Positions 44,828-52,312 of a stretch of DNA of 64,000 nt are shown here, one piece after another (the first letter of the stretch is position 1; every line of letters starts with the position of its first letter). This DNA comes from Petrocella sp024636985 (GTDB lineage Bacteria > Bacillota > Clostridia > Lachnospirales > Vallitaleaceae). Location of the stretch: assembly GCA_024636985.1 (NCBI GenBank), contig JAGXFY010000052.1, positions 5,168 through 69,167 on the forward strand, in the 5' to 3' direction. The notes below the pieces were generated by a model. The model was not told the origin of the DNA, ran no database searches, and saw only the letters and a program-made list of their open reading frames with translations. Both the position numbers and the translations under genes were made by a program.

Positions 44828-47161
44828 TTATTCAACACCTTTTGTATAGTGACCTCTGGTAAATACCATAGACATCTCTTGTGCCGGTATCGTTGTCTTA
44901 CTTGTTACAGCATCTAATATCTTTGCTATATCTTCTTTACTTTCATTTAAGAATTCAACTCTAAATGTTCTAAGACCCATTTCCTTCATTTCATTGATTT
45001 TATCAATCAAGTAATGAGGAACAGCATTGTAAATCTGGTTATAACATAGCTTACAAACAGTCTCCACAGGTACCTTCATACCCTTACGGTCCTCTAAATA
45101 TATAATCTTGCCGTTTTCTTTTTTACAATCATCTAATGATTTTCTCACACATTGCGCTGAAGTCATAACATTCATATGGCCATAAACAATACACTCTGCT
45201 TTATTAAGAGGTAATTGTTTCATTTCATACTTATTTAGCTCCACAGAAGGTACATAACCTTCAGATAATTCTTTAAACATCAGGTGATTGGCTGTATGCT
45301 GATTCATAATCGAGAAAGCATAATCATAAACAAGTTTTTTGCCAAACGGTAATGCATGATGGTAAGCATCAATAGATCTTAATAAGAAACCATCGATTTC
45401 ATCTGCCAGACTTTCTTTCAAGATAGAAATCATCGTATCTTTTTCATGCCTTAATATCTTAGGAACTGCAATATATATCTGTGTTGGTAGATCTTTATAG
45501 AAATTAATAATCTCTAATATCTGTTCCTCATTGAAATTCAAATGCTCAATGTAAATCCTTTGTATACTATAATCTTTAAGTATTTCAAATTGATAGAATT
45601 TTCTTAACAAAACCGTTATATTTTTATGATAGGAAGGTGTGTTTTCTATCTTAATGACACTCACAGGTATATAAGGCTTTTTATTCACAACGGCATTTAG
45701 ACCTAGCCATTTTTCAAAACCTTCACGTCGAATGGAATTTAACTGTCCCATTGACATAAAAACATCTCCGGAAATTTGAACCTTAATATCATTTATTTTA
45801 ATTGGATATTGTGCCACTTTTGAGAATTGTTTTTCAATTCGTTCCGGCGTAAGACTTTGACTTTTTGCTTCTTGAACCAAATCACCAATCACACGTATTT
45901 CTCTATTATCATCTTTGATCATCATTTCAATCGGTTTATTCACGTACATGTTAACTTCAACATGAACACCCACGTGAAGCATGTTAGATTGGTTTTCAAG
46001 AAGTCTGTTCTCAAGTTCTATACTTTTTATACGTCTGACTTCCTGACCTATTTGTATTGGGTGATCTGAATATATGATATAGTCACTTTTTGTATTTAAC
46101 TGGGCAATCCAAGAATAGTAATCCCCTTGATCGAAAACGATTTCCAGACAATCTCCAATTCTTATTTTTTCGAATAACGTGACGAAATATTGATTGCCAT
46201 TCTTCGCCTTAACTTTACCTATGATTCTACCTTGATGCTTGGGTTGGTCAAAAGTAATCATGGACGGGCCATTATGTTGAAAATAATAACCATTGGTAAA
46301 ATTGCCACGGTTATAAATCTGGACCATATCATCCAAATCACTTTGCTTAATATTTAAAATACCTTTTTCTAAATAAGCATCGCGGTAATAACGGTAGAGT
46401 CCGGTCATTAACCCAACATATTCCTTTGATTTCATGCGACCTTCAATTTTAAAAGATTCAATACCGGCATCAATAAGTTCCGGGAGAACCGTCAATGTTT
46501 CAATATCTTTTGGACTTAGTATATGAGACTTATCCCATTCTTTTTCATTAATTATGGCTTTATAAACCAATCGACAAGGTTGAGCACATCGTCCTCGATT
46601 CCCACTTCTTCCACCCATAAATGAGCTCATGAGACATTGACCGGAATAGCTATAACATAAAGCACCATGAACAAAGGTCTCAATTTCCATTTTTGTATTT
46701 TTCTTAATATTAATGATTTCATCAATAGATAGTTCTCGCGCTAAAACAACTCTTTTAACACCCATTTCTTCAAGAAATCTAACACCTTGTACACTATGAC
46801 AATTAAGCTGTGTACTACCATGAACCTCAATGTCAGGAAAAACTCTTTTAAGCAATGCAATAACACCAAGATCCTGAAGGATAAAAGCATCTACACCTAG
46901 TTGATACACTTCAAGTATATGATTGATCAGCTGATCTATCTCTTTTTCTTTAAATAATGTATTAATCGTATAATAGATCTTAACGCCATATATTCTTGCA
47001 TACTTGATGGCTTTCTCTAATGTCTCTAGATTAAAATTCTTAGCATAGGCTCTAGCCCCATAGTTTTCCCCCCCTAGGTAAACAGCGTTACATCCACTAT
47101 GCACTGCAGCAATAAATGCCTCGTATGAACCTGCTGGTGACAATATTTCCGGTTTAAACAT
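44828..47161 (-). CDS. U32 family peptidase/RlhA-like protein
   Basis: 777 residues. The U32 signature is present: ETFVHGALCYSYSGQCLMSS, then RGRCAQPCRLVY, with further Cys in ETVCKLCYNQIYNAVP. The long form with a C-terminal DUF3656-like region is common in Firmicutes. Related RlhA adds a hydroxyl to 23S rRNA C2501, so an RNA-modification role is more likely than protease activity. It shares the zapA transcript and abuts the FtsW/RodA gene. Confidence 0.9.
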   Translation of the reverse strand: MFKPEILSPAGSYEAFIAAVHSGCNAVYLGGENYGARAYAKNFNLETLEKAIKYARIYGVKIYYTINTLFKEKEIDQLINHILEVYQLGVDAFILQDLGVIALLKRVFPDIEVHGSTQLNCHSVQGVRFLEEMGVKRVVLARELSIDEIINIKKNTKMEIETFVHGALCYSYSGQCLMSSFMGGRSGNRGRCAQPCRLVYKAIINEKEWDKSHILSPKDIETLTVLPELIDAGIESFKIEGRMKSKEYVGLMTGLYRYYRDAYLEKGILNIKQSDLDDMVQIYNRGNFTNGYYFQHNGPSMITFDQPKHQGRIIGKVKAKNGNQYFVTLFEKIRIGDCLEIVFDQGDYYSWIAQLNTKSDYIIYSDHPIQIGQEVRRIKSIELENRLLENQSNMLHVGVHVEVNMYVNKPIEMMIKDDNREIRVIGDLVQEAKSQSLTPERIEKQFSKVAQYPIKINDIKVQISGDVFMSMGQLNSIRREGFEKWLGLNAVVNKKPYIPVSVIKIENTPSYHKNITVLLRKFYQFEILKDYSIQRIYIEHLNFNEEQILEIINFYKDLPTQIYIAVPKILRHEKDTMISILKESLADEIDGFLLRSIDAYHHALPFGKKLVYDYAFSIMNQHTANHLMFKELSEGYVPSVELNKYEMKQLPLNKAECIVYGHMNVMTSAQCVRKSLDDCKKENGKIIYLEDRKGMKVPVETVCKLCYNQIYNAVPHYLIDKINEMKEMGLRTFRVEFLNESKEDIAKILDAVTSKTTIPAQEMSMVFTRGHYTKGVE

Positions 47162-47274
47162 GTTATCCTAGGCCTCTTTCGTCCATGTATCATCAAATCA
47201 TAATCAAAAGTCCATCAATGTTTGTAGTTGAGTCGTTTACAAAACAGATCCGGACTTTTTGGTTTCATTTCATT

Positions 47275-47679
47275 TTAGTTATTCTCTTCAAAAATTCGGA
47301 TGTACTCATCCAATTCCTTTTTATGGGTTTTAACTTCGTTTTCTAATAACGTGATTTTTGAAACCAACCCACTTTTTTCTTGATCCAATTTAAAGATTTG
47401 TTCTTTTAGATTCGCTATTACCTGGTCCTTATCTCTGGATTGATCCTTCATGAGATTATTCAGGTCGCGCTCTTTAAAGAGTTCATCTGCAATATTAATA
47501 GCTAGCAGCACATTTAACAATCTCGTATTTAAGAGTTGTCCATTGTCTGAATGTTTAATCTCATCCATCTTGTTATTGATGTATAAGGCCACTCTTTGGA
47601 TGTACTCTTCACTTTCATCACCTGATAAGGTATAGACATTACCATTAATCAGTACTTTTGTATTATTCTTTGGCGACAC
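47275..47679 (-). CDS. zapA: ZapA, FtsZ-ring stabilising protein
   Basis: 134 residues from a GTG start with GGGGGG upstream. N-terminal ZapA head (KVLINGNVYTLSGDESEEYIQRVALYINNKMDEI), then LNVLLAINIADELFK and a long C-terminal coiled coil (about 75-130). ZapA bundles FtsZ filaments. It heads a run with the U32, FtsW/RodA and PBP genes. Confidence 0.93.
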   Translation of the reverse strand: MSPKNNTKVLINGNVYTLSGDESEEYIQRVALYINNKMDEIKHSDNGQLLNTRLLNVLLAINIADELFKERDLNNLMKDQSRDKDQVIANLKEQIFKLDQEKSGLVSKITLLENEVKTHKKELDEYIRIFEENN

Positions 47680-47703
47680 TCAAAGCCCCCCTGACTTTAT
47701 CTC

Positions 47704-47725
47704 GGCTATCCGAATGGGATATGCC
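47704..47725 (-). promoter_or_regulatory. hairpin in the zapA leader
   Basis: On the minus strand GGCATATCC and GGATAGCC form a stem with one bulged base around a short loop (CATTC). It is not followed by a U-run, and lies about 25 bases before the ribosome binding site. Confidence 0.4.
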
Positions 47726-47776
47726 CATCATCGTTATCTCCACTTTCCCAGCATGTTACGGCAGAGTATTAAAAAA

Positions 47777-47805
47777 ATTATAGCATAGATTCATATTCGG
47801 TTCAA
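47777..47805 (-). promoter_or_regulatory. sigma-A promoter of zapA
   Basis: On the minus strand TTGAAC (47805-47800), 17-bp spacer, TATAAT (47782-47777). The -35 box overlaps the stop codon of the preceding wHTH gene. It gives a leader of about 90 nt. Confidence 0.8.
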
Positions 47806-48332
47806 TTACCACCACCGGAATGATTCAATAAAACATTTACGACATTACCGCCTTCTACTATTGTTTCTTTGTTCCAAACCAAAATGCGATATGAAATACC
47901 GGGTTTTACCTGATCAATAGATTCGATACTTTCATAGTCAATGGCTGCTTTTCTCTTGTACTCAATTAAGCTCATTTTTATTAATTTGAATAATGCATCT
48001 TCCTGGCCATACAAATAGAACATGAAAATGCCTTGTCTTACCGATTCTTCAATCACTTTTTTGGCCTGTGTTCTAACTTTACCAATAATTTCATACCCAT
48101 CAATGATGTAATCATATAAGAGGCTCGCCTTTAGACTGTCACCAGACGGTGTTATTTCATAGATGTAATGGTTCGGCGTGATTGCTTTAGATGTGATATG
48201 ATTTATGTCAATGAGCTTTTGCAATAGACCGTTCACCGTTCCCAATGAATATCCCGTTCGTTTGGCTAATTGGCGCTGGCTGATATCTGGTATTTCTTCA
48301 ATTGTAAGCAATAAACGTAATGTCTTATCCAT
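47802..48332 (-). CDS. winged-helix protein of unknown target
   Basis: 176 residues. An N-terminal wHTH resembles MarR/Lrp-type DNA-binding domains (ISQRQLAKRTGYSLGTVNGLLQKLI, about 18-42). A C-terminal alpha/beta part (75-170) contains GIFMFYLYGQEDALFKLIKMS and ISYRILVWNKETIVEGG. It follows ruvB by 22 bases. The C-terminal part may sense a ligand; no family is recognised for it. Confidence 0.8.
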   Translation of the reverse strand: MDKTLRLLLTIEEIPDISQRQLAKRTGYSLGTVNGLLQKLIDINHITSKAITPNHYIYEITPSGDSLKASLLYDYIIDGYEIIGKVRTQAKKVIEESVRQGIFMFYLYGQEDALFKLIKMSLIEYKRKAAIDYESIESIDQVKPGISYRILVWNKETIVEGGNVVNVLLNHSGGGN

Positions 48333-48354
48333 TATAAATCACCATTTCGCACTG

Positions 48355-49356
48355 TTATTCTTCTTTTACAACATAACCAAGATGTTTATAGCAATATGGC
48401 GTTACCATTCTCCCTCGAGGTGTTCTGTTTATGAACCCAAGTTGCATTAAATAAGGTTCATACACTTCTTCAATGGTATCCGATTCCTCACCAATGGTTG
48501 CTGCAATTGTATCAAGACCAACAGGCCCCCCGTTATATTTTTCTATCATAGTTTTTAATATTTTGATATCATTCTTATCTAAACCACTTGCATCCACATC
48601 CAGTAAATCCAATGCATATTGTGCAACTTCTAAGGTTATAATGCCATCGTACTTGACCTGAGCAAAATCTCGCACCCTTTTCAACAAACGGTTAGCAAGT
48701 CTTGGTGTCCCTCTTGATCTTCTGGCGATTTCTTTGGCGCCTTGGTTATCAATCTCGACTTCTAATACTTTAGCAGAACGGTTAACAATTTCTGTTAATT
48801 CGTCGTTATTGTAGAATTCTAATTTATGAATGACGCCAAAACGATCTCTCAATGGTGATGACAGAAGTCCCATTCTTGTTGTGGCTCCTATTAATGTGAA
48901 TTTTGGCAAATCCAAACGAATAGATCTTGCAGAGGGACCTTTCCCAACTAATATATCAATGACATAATCCTCCATCGCAGGATACATCACTTCTTCCACT
49001 TGACGATTAAGTCTATGAATCTCGTCTATAAATAAAATATCATTCTCTTGCAAATTATTTAGTATGGCTGCCATATCACCCGGTTTTTCAATAGCAGGAC
49101 CGGATGTCACCTTGATATTGACCCCCATTTCGTGTCCAATTATGTTGGCTAGAGTCGTTTTTCCTAGTCCCGGCGGCCCATAAAAAAGAACATGGTCCAA
49201 GGGTTCTTCTCTAAACTTAGCTGCTTGAATGAATACTTTAATATTATCCTTGGCCTTTTGTTGTCCAATGTATTCGTCAAGTAGCTTAGGCCTTAATGAA
49301 GTTTCAATATGGATGTCTTCTTCAACGAGCTCAGTGGTTATAATCCTGTTGTTCAT
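48355..49356 (-). CDS. ruvB: RuvB, Holliday junction branch migration motor
   Basis: 333 residues. AAA+ Walker A GPPGLGKTT, Walker B ILFIDEIHR, sensor GATTRMGLL, arginine finger region SSPLRDRFG, and a C-terminal winged helix (GFINRTPRGRM). RuvB drives branch migration with RuvA, encoded upstream in the usual ruvA-ruvB order. No ruvC is present here, as in many Firmicutes that use RecU. Confidence 0.97.
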   Translation of the reverse strand: MNNRIITTELVEEDIHIETSLRPKLLDEYIGQQKAKDNIKVFIQAAKFREEPLDHVLFYGPPGLGKTTLANIIGHEMGVNIKVTSGPAIEKPGDMAAILNNLQENDILFIDEIHRLNRQVEEVMYPAMEDYVIDILVGKGPSARSIRLDLPKFTLIGATTRMGLLSSPLRDRFGVIHKLEFYNNDELTEIVNRSAKVLEVEIDNQGAKEIARRSRGTPRLANRLLKRVRDFAQVKYDGIITLEVAQYALDLLDVDASGLDKNDIKILKTMIEKYNGGPVGLDTIAATIGEESDTIEEVYEPYLMQLGFINRTPRGRMVTPYCYKHLGYVVKEE

Positions 49357-49397
49357 TTTTTTCTCCTCATAATCAGCTATATTATCAAAACATTATT

Positions 49398-50003
49398 CTA
49401 GAACATAGCTAATTTTTTTAACGCTTCTTTTATAACGGCCTCAACACTGTCCAAATCATGTAATCCTCTTACTGCATGAACAGCTTCATGACTTGAGTAG
49501 CCAAGAGCAACCAAGGCTTCAACACCTTCATCTGCATATTGAAGTGAAACATTTGTGTTTTTCATAATGGCTGAACCATCCATGCTATCTTCAAAATCAA
49601 TCAACTTGAGTTTATCCTTTAAGTCTAATATCAGTTTTTGAGCTGTTTTTCGCCCAATACCTGGTGCTAGACATATGCGATTCAAATCATTGCTCATAAT
49701 AGCGACTCTGAGCTCATAACCGGTCATAACAGATAAAATACCCATAGCCCCTTTTGGACCAATGCCATTTACCGTAATTAACTTCTTGAAGATTTCCATG
49801 TCGTCTTTAGTAATAAAGCCAAATAAGACCATGGCATCTTCTCTTACATGTAAATAAGTGTATACCTTAACCATTTCACCAATGCTCGGTAACCCTTTAA
49901 AAATAGAGCCCGGCACCTGAATAGAGAATCCCACATGATTGGCTTCAATTACAATTGTGTCCTCAGTAACTTCTTCAAGTAGTCCTTTTATATATGATAG
50001 CAT
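49398..50003 (-). CDS. ruvA: RuvA, Holliday junction-binding protein
   Basis: 201 residues from the ATG after AAAGGAG; the longer reading to 50042 lacks a ribosome binding site. OB-fold N-terminus MLSYIKGLLEEVTEDTIVIE, helix-hairpin-helix segments VNGIGPKGAMGILS and APGIGRKTAQKLILDL, and a C-terminal RuvB-binding domain (ADEGVEALVALGYSSHEAV). No convincing LexA box was seen upstream. Confidence 0.95.
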   Translation of the reverse strand: MLSYIKGLLEEVTEDTIVIEANHVGFSIQVPGSIFKGLPSIGEMVKVYTYLHVREDAMVLFGFITKDDMEIFKKLITVNGIGPKGAMGILSVMTGYELRVAIMSNDLNRICLAPGIGRKTAQKLILDLKDKLKLIDFEDSMDGSAIMKNTNVSLQYADEGVEALVALGYSSHEAVHAVRGLHDLDSVEAVIKEALKKLAMF

Positions 50004-50207
50004 AATTGCTCCTTTTTCTTGTCCCACATCCATCGTGTTCATTACTTATACGCTGAGGACATTTCCTTGTACGTTCTGCCAAAACTTATACAATAGTGTT
50101 CAATAATTAAATGCCTAACTATAATAATACTTAAAAGAAATGAAATAGTCAATCCTTCCACCAAAAAACGCATACATAGTTTTTAATATCATTATCTGCG
50201 GCTTAGT

Positions 50208-50237
50208 TTGACCCCATTAAATGAATTATGCTATAAT
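50208..50237 (+). promoter_or_regulatory. promoter of the DUF1292 gene
   Basis: TTGACC (50208-50213), 18-bp spacer, TATAAT (50232-50237). Confidence 0.75.
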
Positions 50238-50298
50238 GTACTCATTCAGAAATACTATTTGAATAAATCTAATGAATTCCCAATAAAGGAGAACACTA

Positions 50299-50631
50299 AT
50301 GAGCGAAGATAACATGAAAGATCTTAGTAATGAAAATTGTGGAGATGGATGTGGATGTGGACATGATCACGAAGATCACCATCATGACACCATCACATTA
50401 ACAATGGAAAATAACGAACAGGTAGAATGTGCCGTGCTCGGAATTTTCGAAGTTGAAAACCAAGAATATGTAGCACTACTTCCAGAAGACAGTGAAGATG
50501 TCTTCATATATATTTACAAAGAAGATGAAGATGGCGAAATCGAACTTGAAAACATAGAGTCACAAGAAGATTTTGATAAAATCTCAGCAGCTTTCCTTGA
50601 AATCATGGAAGAAGAAGAAGAAGAAGCGTAA
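50299..50631 (+). CDS. DUF1292 protein with Cys/His-rich N-terminus
   Basis: 110 residues, highly acidic. The DUF1292 core (ITLTMENNEQVECAVLGIF, VALLPEDSEDVFIYIYKEDEDGE, FDKISAAFLEIMEEEEE) is clear. It is preceded by CGDGCGCGHDHEDHHHD, which looks like a metal-binding tail not part of the core domain. DUF1292 proteins (YrzB-like) are small, abundant in Firmicutes and of unknown function. Single gene with its own promoter and terminator. Confidence 0.9.
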   Translation: MSEDNMKDLSNENCGDGCGCGHDHEDHHHDTITLTMENNEQVECAVLGIFEVENQEYVALLPEDSEDVFIYIYKEDEDGEIELENIESQEDFDKISAAFLEIMEEEEEEA

Positions 50632-50660
50632 TAATAAGAGTATGTTCATTTAATTAGAAA

Positions 50661-50696
50661 AAAAAGCAAAGACTTTTAAAAGCGTCTTTGCTTTTT
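50661..50696. terminator. bidirectional terminator between DUF1292 and DUF1456 genes
   Basis: AAAAAGCAAAGAC (50661-50673) pairs with GTCTTTGCTTTTT (50684-50696), a 13-bp stem flanked by A- and T-runs. Confidence 0.9.
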
Positions 50697-50708
50697 TGTG
50701 CTATCGTT

Positions 50709-51251
50709 TTATTGTTGTAGGTCATCCCTATATTTTAATGACAGACCTTTTAGAAACCTTCTGGCGTATTTATCACCACACTCACGATAATGCTTGTGAC
50801 CTTCTTTTCTAAACAAAGCTCCTAATTCAGCTTTTCCGATGGTCTCATCTGCCAATTCAAAAATCTCCATAACATCGTCACTAGATAGAGATAAGGCGAT
50901 TTTCAATTTCTTTAACATAACATTATTAACACTTCCTGAATCCTTCATGGCCAAAACCGGTTTTTGTCCTTGATCTGATTTTTCTTGTCGTCCTCTTTTA
51001 AATATAATTAAGCCGTTAAAAAATGCTTCTAAAGTTTTGTGGTTGCATTTAATATGCTCTTCTTCTGTATTAAGAGACGTTTCATCATGACTCTCTGCTT
51101 CATCATAGTAGCTGTCCTTAGAGCGTGTTAACAACTTCATAACTTCTTCTTTTGTAAACTCTAAGCCACCTAATTTAAATATGTCCACCATGTCCGTATT
51201 CTTTATGTCCAGGGCATAGCGCACCCGTATTAAGATATCATTATTGTCCAT
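50709..51251 (-). CDS. DUF1456 family protein (YehS-like)
   Basis: 180 residues made of two related halves, each about 70 residues: NNDILIRVRYALDIKNTDMVDIFKLGG and VNNVMLKKLKIALSLSSDDVMEIFELAD. Each is followed by a KxE-type helix, and the linker (about 60-95) is polar. The family is widespread and of unknown function. GGAGG precedes the ATG. It follows the DnaJ-like gene by about 50 bases and might share its heat-shock transcript. Confidence 0.88.
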   Translation of the reverse strand: MDNNDILIRVRYALDIKNTDMVDIFKLGGLEFTKEEVMKLLTRSKDSYYDEAESHDETSLNTEEEHIKCNHKTLEAFFNGLIIFKRGRQEKSDQGQKPVLAMKDSGSVNNVMLKKLKIALSLSSDDVMEIFELADETIGKAELGALFRKEGHKHYRECGDKYARRFLKGLSLKYRDDLQQ

Positions 51252-51302
51252 TTTTTCCTCCGACTAATTTAATGCATTCATTATAACACAAAAAGCATCC
51301 TT

Positions 51303-52202
51303 TTACTTACTATTATAATAGTCATACAGGGCTTCATAGTGTTCTTTTATGGTTTGATCCATATGGCTTGGATTCACAATATTGATTTCCACAAAAATAT
51401 GGCCTTGTTTACCTTTTCTATTTTTGTATCCTTTATTTAACAGTCTAATCTTCTTACCGGTTTGTATTAATGGTGGTATTGTTACAATAAGATCGCCTTC
51501 GAAAGCTTTGATGGTTTTCTTACAACCTAGGTAGGCATCCCAAGGATATATATCCAATTTTGTATGAATATCAATACCATGAAGGGTCATATTTAAGAAA
51601 GGTTCGATTTCAATAATTAGAATCAAGTCTCCCGGTTCACCACCGCTTAGACTTTCTTCACCTTTACCTTTTAATCTGATTTTTTCACCCGGTTCTATAC
51701 CTTTCGGTATTTTCACTGCAATTTGTTGACTTCTACCTTGGAATCCAAAGGTTTTTTCTACACCTAAGGCCGCTTCTTTAATATTGATTTTTAGAGTTGC
51801 TTCTATATTGTTCCCTTTTTGTGTCATGTTTCCTCTATAGCCGGATCGACCACTAAAGCCTGAAAAAATATCATCACCAAAAAACATTTTAAAGAAGTCA
51901 CTGTAATCGCCGCCAACATTGCTATACGTTCTTTTTTCATAACCATATTGTCCCGGATCAAAATCTTCATAGCTATGTTGATTGAAATCTTGACCCAACC
52001 GGTCATATTTCTCGCGTTTTTTTTCATCCCCTAGCACATCATAAGCTTCTGAGATGTCCTTGAATCTTTCATCGGTTTTACCTTGATTTTGACTGCTATC
52101 CGGGTGATATTCTTTTGCAAGTTTACGATAGGCTTTTCTAATTTCTGCTTTAGTAGCTGTTTTACTAACGCCTAAAGTATCATAATAGTCTTTGTATTTC
52201 AT
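51303..52202 (-). CDS. DnaJ-like co-chaperone without zinc finger (CbpA type)
   Basis: 299 residues. J-domain (5-70) with the HPD motif in YHPDSSQ, a Gly/Phe-rich linker, then the C-terminal substrate-binding domains (about 130-295; VKIPKGIEPGEKIRLKGKGE). The CxxCxGxG zinc finger of DnaJ is absent, as in CbpA. It is controlled by a perfect sigma-A promoter with a CIRCE operator, so it should be HrcA-repressed and heat inducible, although dnaK, grpE and hrcA are not adjacent. Confidence 0.93.
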   Translation of the reverse strand: MKYKDYYDTLGVSKTATKAEIRKAYRKLAKEYHPDSSQNQGKTDERFKDISEAYDVLGDEKKREKYDRLGQDFNQHSYEDFDPGQYGYEKRTYSNVGGDYSDFFKMFFGDDIFSGFSGRSGYRGNMTQKGNNIEATLKINIKEAALGVEKTFGFQGRSQQIAVKIPKGIEPGEKIRLKGKGEESLSGGEPGDLILIIEIEPFLNMTLHGIDIHTKLDIYPWDAYLGCKKTIKAFEGDLIVTIPPLIQTGKKIRLLNKGYKNRKGKQGHIFVEINIVNPSHMDQTIKEHYEALYDYYNSK

Positions 52203-52225
52203 ATTTCATCACCACGCTCTATATA

Positions 52226-52252
52226 TTAGCACTCTCTTGTCACGAGTGCTAG
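52226..52252. promoter_or_regulatory. CIRCE element (HrcA operator)
   Basis: TTAGCACTC (52226-52234), nine bases, GAGTGCTAG (52244-52252). It matches the CIRCE consensus in all but the last base and lies just downstream of the -10 box. Confidence 0.95.
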
Positions 52253-52256
52253 TTCT

Positions 52257-52285
52257 ATTATAAGCCTAATATATAAAAGTGTCAA
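52257..52285 (-). promoter_or_regulatory. sigma-A promoter of the DnaJ-like gene
   Basis: On the minus strand TTGACA (52285-52280), 17-bp spacer, TATAAT (52262-52257): perfect consensus, followed by CIRCE. Confidence 0.92.
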
Positions 52286-52312
52286 CACGTCAAAACATCG
52301 GTAGCCTTGCTA

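Noticed and set aside
50043..50120. LexA box upstream of ruvA
   Set aside because: AGAACGTACAAG only matches one half-site of the consensus; SOS control of ruvAB is not supported by this region.
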